Shown here: in pieces, positions 50,969 to 59,355 of the stretch
Numbering within the stretch: the stretch's first letter is position 1
How the letters are laid out: each line of letters starts with the position of its first letter
Source: Lethocerus indicus
Lineage: Eukaryota > Arthropoda > Insecta > Hemiptera > Belostomatidae
Assembly (NCBI GenBank): GCA_019843655.1
Contig: JACDQD010000006.1
Span: 3,402,034 to 3,466,033, forward strand
Reading direction: 5' to 3'
DNA: 64,000 nucleotides
Position numbers and translations under genes: made by a program
Notes under the pieces: generated by a model
Databases searched by the model: none
Told to the model about the DNA's origin: nothing
The model's input: the letters and a program-made list of their open reading frames with translations, nothing else

Positions 50969-53900
50969 CATAAATTAAACTAAACACACATTTTTTTCAA
51001 ATGCAGCTCTTAATCAGTATATAGTTTAAATATGTTGGCATCGATGATTAATGCACCCATGTACGGGATAATGATGTTTTTCTGAAACTTAAGGCCAAAA
51101 AAATGTTTCTGTCTGTTAAACAGTCATTGATAAGCTCTAATAGGAACTAAAGTTGGCAGTATTTTGGATAATTCTTCAGTATAATTGGATGATTTCAACA
51201 TAGAATAAAAAATATTTTAATGATCATAATAAATTAATGTAAGTAATCGGCTTAGGTTCTGACTTCCAAATATATGTGACAGGAAACCTATCTGGTATTG
51301 TGTATTTACGATCAAAAAGGTTTTCCTGTTGATTCACAATATATTGAAAAAGGTTTATTTTTAGTAATCTACTTAATCGCTGCATTAAGTAACATACTTA
51401 GTTAAGTGAATTGCCGCACCACCCTCAAGGGGCGCTAGCGTCTCGGTGCGCGTGCACCGAACGAACTTTAGTTAAGTGCATTGCCGCACCACCCTCAAGG
51501 GGCGCTAGTTTATTGGTGCGATTGTACCGAACGAACTTTAGTTAAGTGCATTGCCGCACCACCCTCAAGGGGCGCTAGCGTCTCGGTGCGCGTGCACCGA
51601 ACGAACTTTAGTTAAGTGCATTGCCGCACCACCCTCAAGGGGCGCTAGCGTCTCGGTGCGCGTGCACCGAACGAACTTTAGTTAAGTGCATTGCCGCACC
51701 ACCCTCAAGGGGCGCTAGCGCGTGCACCGAACGAACTTTAGTTAAGTGCATTGCCGCACCACCCTCAAGGGGCGCTAGTTTATTGGTGCGATTGTACCGA
51801 ACGAACTTTAGTTAAGTGCATTGCCGCACCACCCTCAAGGGGCGCTAGCGTCTCGGTGCGCGTGCACCGAACGAACTTTAGTTAAGTGCATTGCCGCACC
51901 ACCCTCAAGGGGCGCTAGTTTATTGGTGCGATTGTACCGAACGAACTTTAGTTAAGTGCATTGCCGCACCACCCTCAAGGGGCGCTAGCGTCATTGGCGG
52001 CGCGCACCGAACGAACTTTAGTTAAGTGCATTGCCGCACCACCCTCAAGGGGCGCTAGCGTCTCGGTGCGCGTGCACCGAACGAACTTTAGTTAAGTGCA
52101 TTGCCGCACCACCCTCAAGGGGCGCTAGTTTATTGGTGCGATTGTACCGAACGAACTTTAGTTAAGTGCATTGCCGCACCACCCTCAAGGGGCGCTAGTT
52201 TATTGGTGCGATTGTACCGAACGAACTTTAGTTAAGTACATTGCCGCACCACCCTCTGGGGGGCGCTAGTTAATCTGTATCTAATAATTTTTATTTAAAG
52301 AGTAAGGAAATCTTTCATAAACAAATAAATACTTAGTATTGTAAAATAAAAATAAAAAGGTAAGTTGGTGAGCTTTCATCAGCCCTAGAGCCCTAGTCTG
52401 TCATCTACTACTTATTTACTTTGATATAAATTCACGCTTTGTTTCAACTACACTTAGCTTAACAAAATACAGCCCAACAATCTGAAGGAGCATTGATCAT
52501 AGTGTTGATTACAAACCGGCCCTATCCAGAAAAACATCTTAATTGACGTACATTAATTTCACGTAGAGTGAAATATTTTCACACGTAATGTTTGAGTACA
52601 CATATTATAGGATGGAATTATCGTAACACGTGGTATTTATGTCGAATGCACTTCAGCACTTACTGCACATTTTGTTTTCAGTTTATGAAATAATCTTCAA
52701 CATTTTAGAAGTAAAAACTCGTCACGTTCAGTTATTTTAATATTTAAAACAAATAGGTCGGTAATAAAAATAGAGAGAAACAAATAAATCGAGTAATTAC
52801 AATATATAAAATATTTCAGCCCGATACAGTCGGTAGTAGCTAAAATTAATAATATATTCGTAACGATCGAATTTAAAGGAACAGTTTCCAAAATTGTACG
52901 TATATCCTACTAATAACCGGTTCTTTTATTAACGAAACTTGTAAAATTTGATAAATTTTGAAGACCATCGGTAACTTTGGGAAGAGTATTACAAGTAATT
53001 AAGGAATCAGAATTGCCGGGGGAAAAGGGGAAAATGATGGGAATAATTGTGGGGTTAATTTAGAGAAGTGGAGTGGGTTAATTGGTATATAAAGTGGAGG
53101 TGTTTTTGAAGGGGGAGAGTCAGCTAGCGGTGGGCCGGAGGGTGGGTGCTACACGGGGGATGTGAGGCGTCACAGTGAGGGCTGCCAGGTGAGGGGGGCC
53201 GCCGGTGCCAACGGGAGCCAGACACGCCAACACCAGCCGGCCAGCAGGCCGACCGCCGCCAGGAGGGTCTCCTTCGATAAGGGGATAGCCGAAGGGGACA
53301 CGGTCAAGTGCAGGTACTCCAAGTGCGGCAAGACGGCGCCGCTGGCCGAGGCCAGGAAGACGTTCAAGACGTGCCACAACTGCACGCACGTCTACTGTTC
53401 GAGGGAGTGCAGGCGGGCCCACTGGGAGAAACACAGGAAGACGTGCCTCCACTCGAGAGTGGGCGCTCTCTGCAGGAAGGTGATCTCGAACGTGAAGGAG
53501 GACGAGGAGAGCCTGCAGAGGGTCTCGCTGGTGGCGAGGAGGGGCTTCCTGAGCGGGGGCCGGGGCACCGTCAAGCTGTTCTTCTCGAGCACGGAGAACG
53601 CCGAAGGGTTCGTCGCCGAGGGGTTCGCCAGGCTGGGCGACCCGAGCTACGTCAAGTGGAGCGAGCTCTGTTCGGAGGAGACGGGCCGGGAGATGCACGA
53701 GGAGCTGGTGAGGCTCTGCAAGAGCTACAACCCGGACAGCCGGCTGGTGGTCTACGTGGCGGTCTGCGTGGTCAGCGAGGTGCCGACCAGCGGGCCGGTC
53801 GAGTGGGAGCGCGAGCTGGTCTCCAGGTGCGCCAAGATGCGGCTGAGCAGGCGGCTGGCCCCCGAGGAACACCGGCTCCACCGCGGCCCGGCCCACAACC

Positions 53901-54280
53901 CCCACCCGGACACCCTCATACTCACCTCCCTCCCGGGCCTCGCCCCCAACTCCTCCTCCGCCTCCGCCTCCGCCTCCGCCTCCTGGAAGGCACGCCAGAT
54001 CGGCTTCACCAACATCCAGCGCCACCTCAGGCAGCGCGGCGTCAGCCTCCGCAGGCACTTCCCCGAAATATACCAGAAACTCTGCTCCTACGTCGAAGGC
54101 ACCTCCGAGAGATTCACCCCCGTCACCATTTACCCGAGAGACGCTCTCTCGGGCAAAACTTTCATGTGTATAATTATGCCGGACGCCGAACCGGAGAGGC
54201 TGGAGCTGGTGCCCGCGGACGGTGCCCGTGTCCAGACTATAGACGTCAGTGTAGATCCTGAATCCTCGCGGCAAAACTGA
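30331..54280 (+). CDS. AJM1: AJM1 (apical junction component 1) homolog, six-exon gene model
   Basis: Model: join(30331..30681, 41861..42146, 42233..42473, 44151..44335, 49850..50104, 53124..54280), 2475 nt, 824 residues plus stop; every junction has GT-AG ends and matching phase. AJM1 is a scaffold-like protein of epithelial apical junctions (C. elegans AJM-1, human C9orf172). The assignment rests on the last exon: a MYND-type Cys/His cluster at about residues 502-547 (last six ligands C-x2-C-x4-C-x3-C-x7-H-x3-C), then the RVG-LCR and GFLS-GRG blocks, and near the C-terminus FTPVTIYP (about 770-777) and FMCIIM, all shared with human AJM1. The N-terminal two thirds are Ser/Pro/Gly-rich and probably disordered, with short conserved-looking blocks such as LNIPDWY (154-160). 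The start ATG sits in GCCGCTATGG and is the first Met after an in-frame TAA at 30289, but an acceptor at 30300 would keep the frame open upstream, so an earlier exon (20123..20224) may exist. The family call is firm; the N-terminus and two junctions are uncertain. Confidence 0.9.
35165..35325. mobile_element. Decayed palindromic TIR family member
   Basis: About 160 bp between TAGATTTCGCG and GACAGAAATCTA, with CTGTCTCCTCTCGCCGG on the left and GAAGATGGCGAGCAAAAGAC on the right. It lies in AJM1 intron 1 and is more diverged than the copy at 61069. Confidence 0.5.
38270..38436 (+). repeat. Dispersed repeat, copy 1
   Basis: Matches 47948-48108 at about 85 percent by eye: AATCTGTAAGTATATT, ACTAGTCATT, CATCAAAAACAC, TTTATTGTTATT and CAAAGTTTAAAAATCT. 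It abuts the left end of the TIR element at 38439. The family is unknown. Confidence 0.6.
38439..39550 (+). mobile_element. TIR element with internal 70-bp array, second large copy
   Basis: Same architecture as 59356-60336 in reverse: left TIR (TGTTTTGTGGTCTGCGAGGG), landmark GCCATCCTCAGTAGCGG, (TA)n/GTGTCTTGTTATTGTG, unique core, 70-bp array (38905-39484), then the internal part of the right TIR (GGTCTAGCGAAAGACCAAAC). The outermost right tip is missing or diverged. It lies in AJM1 intron 1, directly beside a dispersed repeat (38270-38436). Confidence 0.78.
38905..39484 (+). repeat. 70-bp tandem array, about 8 units
   Basis: CTAGTTTATCG recurs at an exact 70-bp spacing at 38931 (with offset), 39001, 39071, 39141, 39211, 39281, 39351 and 39421. 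Each unit contains CGAACTTTAGTTAAGTACAT and CACCCTCAGGGGGCGCTAG. Units differ by a few substitutions; two variants (ATGAAAGTGCATCC and GCATGTGAACACAACG) recur, which suggests block duplication. Confidence 0.9.
41861..42146 (+). CDS. AJM1: AJM1 coding exon 2 (Gly-rich, LNIPDWYKNS motif)
   Basis: The acceptor is TCGGTTGCAG|CCTCCG, in phase 0 with the exon at 30331. It codes for a run of eight glycines made by a GGC/GGG repeat, then a basic and amphipathic stretch ending in LNIPDWYKNS and a Ser-rich tail. The donor is ACCA|GTGAGT, phase 1. The minus-strand and other-frame reading frames over this exon are shadows of its high GC content. Confidence 0.85.
42233..42473 (+). CDS. AJM1: AJM1 coding exon 3
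   Basis: The intron before it is only 86 bases. The acceptor CTCTCAG|GTAACC gives phase 1 continuation into NLLSPSPTPSVHTFSRW and then a Ser/Thr-rich stretch, FNYRQPYLGWRSQEK, and PRTPAERLAAGLLPQKP. Phase 2 is needed for the next exon, so I place the donor at TATAG|GTTTAC, a weaker site than the nearby CCAGTG|GTAAAG, which would put the next exon out of frame. Confidence in the exon is high; confidence in the exact 3' end is moderate. Confidence 0.78.
42561..42863 (+). repeat. 54-bp tandem array in AJM1 intron 3
   Basis: TAGTTCGGCCC recurs at 42564, 42621, 42675, 42729, 42783 and 42837: five units (one of 57 bp, four of 54 bp) and a partial one. Each unit has GGTGCCGCTAGATGGAGCTC and TCTGTACAGAAAAATTACCC. 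The 54-bp period keeps one reading frame open (an 18-residue repeat), which explains a 162-codon open frame here. It starts about 90 bases past the exon 3 donor, and intron retention would reach a stop before it, so it is not read as AJM1. Confidence 0.9.
43606..43976. mobile_element. TIR family member in AJM1 intron 3
   Basis: Left arm TTGGAATACCGTAGATATTT and TCTGCTAGACCGGTTTTTGC; right arm GGCCGAAAAACCGGTCTAGC and GCGAGAGTAGACAGAAACAC. The centre keeps the CATCCCCCAAAAAACACAAT core found near 60070, in the opposite direction to the left arm of the 38439 copy. It has no 70-bp repeat. The terminal CCTGTTTTGTGG is lost. Confidence 0.65.
44151..44335 (+). CDS. AJM1: AJM1 coding exon 4
   Basis: Acceptor TTTGGGGCAG|G, donor AACG|GTAACC. 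The frame that joins exon 3 reads SASPRGSTGRLCWLESSFVG, then a Pro/Thr-rich part ending in NRPKPVAVN. The other two frames meet stops early. No domain is recognised; the SPRGSTGRLCWLESSFVG block looks constrained. Confidence 0.75.
44533..45001. mobile_element. piggyBac-type MITE (TTAA ends) carrying a second MITE
   Basis: It begins TTAACCCTCTACCGG and ends CCATGGAGGGTTAA: TTAA on both sides and short CCCTC/GAGGG inverted tips, the signature of piggyBac-like elements. No transposase. A related copy without the inner insertion is at 14287-14508. It lies in AJM1 intron 4. Confidence 0.65.
44683..44920. mobile_element. Nested 238-bp MITE with about 31-bp TIRs
   Basis: Both ends read TGTGCCCATAATTATGAAAG inward, continuing through TGGTCC/TGGTCT and AAGTCA. 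It interrupts the outer MITE between CATTCGCATA and TATATAGG; the uninterrupted copy at 14425-14440 reads CATTCGCATATATAGG, so the insertion duplicated TA (or ATAT). A TA duplication points to a Tc1/mariner-type element. Confidence 0.75.
47948..48108 (+). repeat. Dispersed repeat, copy 2
   Basis: Second copy of the repeat at 38270-38436, without a TIR element beside it. It supplies the uninterrupted sequence past the point where the other copy meets the element. Confidence 0.6.
48644..48677. repeat. 34-bp near-perfect hairpin in AJM1 intron 4
   Basis: TGACCCAGCTTATAAA and TTTGTAAGCTGGGTCA pair at 15 of 16 positions across two central bases. It could form a tight hairpin in RNA. It is too short for a standard pre-miRNA. 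Confidence 0.6.
49564..49599. repeat. (TA)n microsatellite in AJM1 intron 4
   Basis: TA run interrupted once by TG, about 250 bases before exon 5. Confidence 0.95.
49850..50104 (+). CDS. AJM1: AJM1 coding exon 5
   Basis: The acceptor lies in TTCTGTCTGGAGGAGGAG, where the two GAG triplets give two in-frame sites (exon start 49850 or 49853) differing by one glycine. It codes for SVPVVSVSRQSSDSSEWRS, the helix-like MEDVLDSLLGL, a Ser run, and an Ala-Gln dipeptide run encoded by a GCCCAG hexamer repeat. The donor is placed at CTCCAAG|GTAGGA (phase 1); a stronger-looking ACTCT|GTAAGT at 50118 is also frame-compatible with a second acceptor of the last exon. Confidence 0.78.
50931..50966. repeat. 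(TA)n microsatellite in AJM1 intron 5
   Basis: About 18 AT dinucleotides between TTATGTG and CGCATAA, so it extends into a longer imperfect palindrome. Confidence 0.95.
51240..52280 (+). mobile_element. Internal part of the TIR element with an expanded 70-bp array, no TIRs
   Basis: It starts with the element core (GGTTCTGACTTCCAAATATA and CCTGTTGATTCACAATATAT), which matches 38750-38900, then runs into the longest array (51390-52270). Neither inverted terminus is present, so this is a fragment or a copy whose ends were lost. It lies in AJM1 intron 5. Confidence 0.7.
51390..52270 (+). repeat. 70-bp tandem array, about 12 units, two unit types
   Basis: GGCGCTAG recurs at 51431, 51501, 51571, 51641, 51711, 51771, 51841, 51911, 51981, 52051, 52121, 52191 and about 52262. 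The spacing is 70 bp apart from one 60-bp unit with a 10-bp deletion. Type A units have GCGTCTCGGTGCGCGTGCAC; type B units have TTTATTGGTGCGATTGTACC. The shared part is CGAACGAACTTTAGTTAAGT and GCCGCACCACCCTCAAGG. Confidence 0.92.
53124..54280 (+). CDS. AJM1: AJM1 last coding exon: MYND-type zinc finger and C-terminal domain
   Basis: A GC-rich exon of about 384 codons ending at TGA 54278-54280. Zinc ligands are visible in VKCRYSKCGKT, KTCHNCTHVYCSRECRRAHW and KHRKTC. Downstream blocks (RVGALCR, RRGFLSGGRGTV, IQRHLRQRGVSLRRHFPEIY, RFTPVTIYP, KTFMCIIM) follow the same order as in human AJM1. A Ser-Ala run at about 53954-53983 is encoded by a hexamer repeat. The acceptor is uncertain: GAGTCAG|CT (exon from 53124) or CAGCTAG|C (from 53128), each matching a different donor of exon 5. 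The long minus-strand open frame over 53120-54367 is a mirror of GC-rich codon use, not a gene. Confidence 0.93.
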
Positions 54281-54950
54281 AATAGATTTATATAGCCCGA
54301 TCATATAGCTTCTATAGAGGAGACCCGACCCGGCCTCTAATATTATATATATATATAATAGGCCCACCCACCCCAGCCCCTTGTATATACCTCCGTTATA
54401 CCTTTGTTATTAGCCGTTCGCTGAATTTCGTGTATATAAATGACCGATCGATTGATTATTAATATATAAATGCCAGGTATTATAAATGTATATACCGTAC
54501 CGCTGTTACCGTCGCCCCATTTGACGTTCACTTCGATTCGGAATTATCGTTTCGACCTCGAGGAGATTGAGATATTTAAGCTGAACTTCGACTTTCCCTA
54601 TCGAGCTTTCTTTTATGAATCACTATTGAATTAGTTGTTTTTATAATCTGACCTGAGATCTAGTTGTTGTGGGCGATCAGATCATTATGTATATGGAATT
54701 TTACGCCTAAAGTTGTACTAAAATTTATTGAGGTCGATGAGAAATGGTCTGGTTCGGTTGCTGAGAAATGTTCTATATAGTAGTGTGATGTTATTTATAT
54801 TAGTGAAACATTTAAACGACACCACATATTTGTGACAATCCGTTTCCCAAGTATTATGCCCGGGGAACGTCATTATTGAAACGTTTTTGAATCTAAAGAA
54901 TGTTGAAATATATACTGTTGAAATAAAGCTTCGACTTATATATCTTTTAT
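54281..54950 (+). other. AJM1: AJM1 3' UTR (likely)
   Basis: AT-rich sequence directly after the AJM1 stop, with a short (TA)n run at about 54342-54359. The first clear AATAAA is at 54922-54927; others lie near 55262 and 55625. The 3' end cannot be fixed from sequence alone. Confidence 0.45.
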
Positions 54951-56794
54951 ACGCTGTTTTAAAATAGGAAAATTATATAATACGATGTTTGAAGAAGGTG
55001 TGTTGTATAAATTTATTTGTGTAACAATTGTACGACTAAATCTATGCAAATATTTAAAGCTAATGAGAAATATTTCAAGCTAACGACGATATTAATTGTT
55101 TTATCTTAAAAGTATATATTGGGACACAATATGTTATTGGCTCAAATATCGGGTTCGTCATTCTGTACATCATGACAATATTTGATTACTACTTAAAGAA
55201 ATTGCTTTAAATGGTCACATTCCCTATACAATTACGTGTTATTAATACATATTTATTCCCGAATAAAGAATTTTCATTTTTCCTTTTTCCTCCCAAATCG
55301 TATATAGCTTAAAATAAAATTTTAAGAAATCTGACAAAGAATTTTATTACGAGAATTGTAAAACTAATAATGCGCATTAATCTAGTTATACAATATATAA
55401 TAATGATGAAGGCTACATATATTATATAGCCTATATATAGTAATTTATATATCTATTAATAGAATAATTATGTGTACATATATACACATATTTTATAAAA
55501 GTATAGAATATTAGCATTCGTTCTGATTTTATAAAGCCAATTTTTTGAATGTTAATATTGCCTTTATTCTCTTCATTCCTATAAAAAGTATGTTATCTAT
55601 TTTGTGATATCATGTACATGATGCACAATAAATATTTAGATCATCGATAAATTATTATTGCTGACTTCTTAAACAGCTGCCTCATTACATTTATCCTCGT
55701 GTAATTATTTTTCATATTTTAAGAGTGGATGTTCTAGTAGTAGACAATACTATTAGATATTATACGTCACCAATCATAATAATATCAAGAAATGACCTTA
55801 ATATGGACTAAACTCTTATATTTTACATTCAAAATTATCAGAAGAAATTAATTGTTTCACTTTGCATTCTAAAAATTATACCAGAAAATTAATGCGAACA
55901 ATTTTAAAGAATTAATGAAAGGTCCGTAAGAAGGAACACTGATTGGAGAACATATATCGATATATGAAAGTTGTAGATAGTGAGACAAAGTAATATCTGT
56001 AGTGGTACCGTAAATGGGGAATAAGCCTTAAAGATATACAAACATTATTATTTCATTTGATTTAAACCTTATCTGGCATATAATATTGAGAAATACAGAG
56101 ATGTTGATTGTCCCTTCCAAATCCAAAAGTGAGATTGCTAATTTTATATAAAACCAAATGTCATTATTTTATGCGGTTTAACTGTACCAATCGATTTACC
56201 AATTTAATTGTATCAATCCCGGTATGTGATTTTTCTTAACTTAATTTATCGCTAGTCTGATCTAGTTTTAGTGAAATTTACGTATCAGATATAACTGAAA
56301 TATTGTAAAATTTAATTGTTCAGAACCTGCAATGCTTTTTCTGATTGGTGCTATTTCAAATGAAGCTGACCTTAACTCGAGCATCAGTCAACAAAATGAA
56401 CGAAGAGATGCTACGTTAAATAAAGAAATATATACAAATGATACAAATACAAAATACAAAATGATTAGTCAGGATCTATAGTTTCAATATATATCGATTC
56501 TGGTTTATACAAATGCGAATTATTTATTGATCAATAAAGGCGTTATAAATATTTTCTTTTATCCACAAATTTAGGAGATAATCCGAAGTTGTGAATAATT
56601 AAACGCTGCAAAGAGAACCTCCAAATTAATTGTGAAATAAAATCTTTTAGTGTTTAATGTCGCAGTTTTCTGAAGTGCCAACAAGAATTTGTCGGTTACT
56701 ATCACATTTGGGACTTTTTACGGGCAGACAGAAGTATTTAAAAAAAAAAAGGTAGAAGAGTCGAATCCAATGAGGTGTTTCATCGGTCGGCATT
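54951..56794. other. AJM1-Dr1 intergenic region
   Basis: Extremely AT-rich, with several AATAAA-type signals and no open frame of interest. The two genes converge here, so it should hold both 3' ends. Confidence 0.5.
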
Positions 56795-56911
56795 TCAAGA
56801 ATAGTCTTCAGGGTCGCTGTTGTCGGCCAACTTCTGTATTGAGGCCATCTGTGCTGCCGCCTGCACCTGCAGCCACTGCTGCTGGTCGGCCTGCGCCTGC
56901 TCTTCCCGAGC
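56795..56911 (-). CDS. Dr1: Dr1 coding exon 3 (Gln-rich tail)
   Basis: It is too short to stand out as an open frame. It reads AREEQAQADQQQWLQVQ, then AAAQMASIQKLADN and DPEDYS before TGA at 56795-56797. The QQQWLQ-Q-AAQ pattern matches the human Dr1 tail, and the acidic end is shorter than in human. Confidence 0.93.
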   Translation of the reverse strand, partial: AREEQAQADQQQWLQVQAAAQMASIQKLADNSDPEDYS

Positions 56912-58268
56912 CTTGCCAACAAATAAATACAACGTCGTTACAACTTTCAACATTTAAATAAACGCATTAAACAGCCAAATGTACAAATTTTTTTGTCTCT
57001 TTTATTGTTACAACTGTAAAATTATACAACAAGCAACATTTATGAAATCAATTGCTACAATAGTCAACAATTAGAGGAGAAACCCACTAGTTCCCCCCTT
57101 TTATTATTATTTTCTTTTATTTATTTTATTTTTAATTTAATTTTATTTATTTATTTATCGTTATTATTTTTTTTTATTTTATTTATTTAAACATTTTATT
57201 TAATCATTTAGGTCGCGTGGCTACTTCCTTTTCAGGCGTCTATATTAAATTAAAATAGTACAAAATTTTTATGCACTTATGCAGTTAATTGGTGACTTTA
57301 AACATTCAACAGTTATGATGAGTTAAATCCTCGATATAAACTAGAAAACTTATTTTTATTGCAATCTTTTTGTGAGACTGAGTTCAACAATTAGATCGAG
57401 CGAACGTGGAAATGAAATTTCAATAATGTCCTTTAATTTTAATTTTATCACTACGATGTCTCTGTATCGGATACTTATCACCAATGGACCTGCATTGTTA
57501 TATGTTCCTTCGTAATATAGTCGGTGGTATACCGTCGGTAGTGAGTGTATATGGCGCAAACGCAATGATTATCTGCAAACGGACTCGACTGTACGATGTA
57601 CCAATGCCTACTGACGATGGCAAAAAGCCAGAACCGTTGCGGCACAGGGCCAAAAGAAGTGACGCGGAGCTGCCACTCACAGGCAGAATAGGCCTCAAAA
57701 TCCTCGAGGTAGGTGTACTTTTTTGAATTTTCATTTATTTCAAACGGCGGTGGCGCCAATACGAGTTGTTGTTACGTTACCTTGGCGAATAGCTCTTGCT
57801 GTTGGCGAAGAAGCTCTTCTTCAGGTATACCGAGATTCTCCAATCGCGAGCTCTTTTTCTTCCGCTCATCAGCGACGGCTTTACAATCCTGAAGGACCGC
57901 TTCGGCATCCGCCCTATAATCACTGAAGCCCAGGCTGTCTAAAGCTGAAACATCAATCCGTACTCGTTGTAAATATAAATCCAAAATTTACCGATAACTT
58001 TGACTAGCCGCAAGTGTAAATCGAAATTTGTATTACCTCTTAAAACGTGTTCGGCGTTAATTGTCTTTTTCTTATTCTGGTTGCATATTTCGTTGGCCTC
58101 TGAAGCGATCAGGTGAATAAACTCTGTACAACAATTGAGTATTAGCTCCCGCGATTCATTTGCGACTCTCATCGTGGGAAGTATCTCCTTGATCATTTTG
58201 TTTATCGAAGCTCGAGGTAAGGTCAGCTCATCGTCTTCATTCGAAACGGCCCCACTCGAAGAAGACAT
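56795..58268 (-). CDS. Dr1: Dr1 / NC2-beta, TBP-associated negative cofactor subunit
   Basis: Model: complement(join(56795..56911, 57781..57944, 58037..58268)), 513 nt, 170 residues (human about 176). Dr1 pairs with DRAP1 (NC2-alpha) through a histone fold; the dimer binds TBP on DNA in the nucleus and blocks or remodels preinitiation complex assembly. Visible: acidic N-terminus (NEDDEL), histone fold at about residues 15-90 (LPRASINKMIKE, CCTEFIHLIASEANEIC, KKTINAEHVLRALDSLGF), the conserved SSRLENLGIPEEELLRQQQ block (110-128), and a Gln/Ala-rich tail ending in DPEDYS. Junctions: AGAG|GTAATA to TTTCAG|CTTT (phase 1), and CCAAG|GTAACG to GGCAAG|GCTC (phase 0). The start is the Met of MSSSSGAVSNEDD, matching the family. 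The gene is intact, with no odd residues. A possible poly(A) signal (TTTATT on the plus strand) lies near 56522. Confidence 0.96.
57781..57944 (-). CDS. Dr1: Dr1 coding exon 2
   Basis: Residues 78-132. It begins ALDSLGF after GTTTCAG, completes the histone fold and carries SSRLENLGIPEEELLRQQQ. The donor is GCCAAG|GTAACG, phase 0. The plus-strand open frame across 57484-57726, in the next intron, is not a credible gene. Confidence 0.95.
58037..58268 (-). CDS. Dr1: Dr1 coding exon 1 (histone fold, N-terminal part)
   Basis: Residues 1-77: Ser-rich and acidic start, then helices 1 and 2 and the start of helix 3 of the histone fold. It ends in EHVLR at donor AGAG|GTAATA, phase 1. Confidence 0.95.
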
Positions 58269-58757
58269 CGCAGGTTCTGAACAGTTAAATTTTGGAAATA
58301 TTTTAGTTATATCTCGGGCGTAAAATGCACAACAAGCCTAGTGTTCGAGGCGGTAAATTCCTTTCACGAATAAAGCAATAAGAATGGTCCGATTTGTACA
58401 ATTATATAACGACTGATTGAAAGATGCCGTTTTCCTTCAACGCAACCAAGAGACAGTCTAAGCCAACCGTGAAAAACAATAAATCCTTTCTACATCGCAC
58501 TTTTGGATTTGGAAGCGACCAACAACAGTCGGATATTATATCGTATTAATAGATAATCGTTGTCTTTAAATCGAATGAAATAACAGTTTGATGTAAACAG
58601 TGAACAACGATTAGGAAAGATTGAAAACTAACTCTCCAGTCGCCCACCTTATAACAGGTTATAACCTCTCTGCTCAGTCAAACAACATCAGTTGGGCCAA
58701 CATTCAAAACTTGAGAAAACAGAAATTACCCGAGGCCGTATTAAGCTTCAATTCATT

Positions 58758-58799
<42 letters not shown>

Positions 58800-59355
58800 C
58801 TATTTATTTATTTATCCGTTAATAAACACAGATCGATATTATAAAAACATAAAATGAAATATCGAAAAGCGGTTTAGAAGCGGTGACGCTTAATAACTTC
58901 GTAATAGTAAAGTCTGACTTAACGCAGCCCAAACAACATTCCAACGGCGACCGCGACGCTTAATTTATGCGGATTAAACGTCACTCGATCAAAATATGTT
59001 TAATATATATGTATTTGCACCGAGTATACGTTTGAATTCCGATCTAAATAATAATATTTATTTCCGGACATGTTACATACAATCTTTAAACTACGGTTCA
59101 CGTACGTCTTGGTTTACATGTTTGTTATAAATTCTTGGTTAGACTTGTGTCGCTGTTATTAATTCTGGACGATTTGCAGTTTTGTAATTTGCATTCTTTC
59201 TTTTGTTTTCGCTATGTATTGGGACGTGCTCAGTGGTGTTTTTTTCCCATTAAATGTTAACAGGTTATGTTACCTGGACAAATATAATGCGTTAGGTGAC
59301 GTGTGTAGTTAAACTGACAATTTATTTCCAGTATATGATAATAGTTTTTAGAATA
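58269..59355. other. Region upstream of Dr1
   Basis: Holds the Dr1 promoter by position, with no clear TATA box. The TIR element at 59356 begins about 1.1 kb from the Dr1 ATG, between Dr1 and the divergently oriented serine protease gene. Confidence 0.4.
58763..58792. repeat. (TA)n microsatellite upstream of Dr1
   Basis: TA run followed by AAATAAATC and TATTTATTTATTT, about 500 bases upstream of the Dr1 start codon. Confidence 0.95.

Larger units (their letters stand above)
50105..53123 (+). other. AJM1: AJM1 intron 5 (3.0 kb)
   Basis: Holds a (TA)n run (50931-50966) and the largest 70-bp tandem array (51390-52270) with its flanking element sequence from about 51240. No additional exon is needed to keep the AJM1 frame. 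Confidence 0.6.

Noticed and set aside
53308..54261. 317-codon open frame on the plus strand in another frame
   Set aside because: A shadow of the AJM1 exon, rich in Gly/Arg/Gln from GC-rich codons, without motifs.
53120..54367. 415-codon open frame on the minus strand
   Set aside because: It mirrors the GC-rich last exon of AJM1, begins in the (TA)n stretch, and is low-complexity Ala/Gly/Pro/Leu sequence. The plus strand carries the recognised domain.
57484..57726. Plus-strand open frame ending in a donor-like CTCGAG|GTAGGT
   Set aside because: It lies antisense in Dr1 intron 2 and includes a TIR-family relic; no acceptor or partner exon was found.
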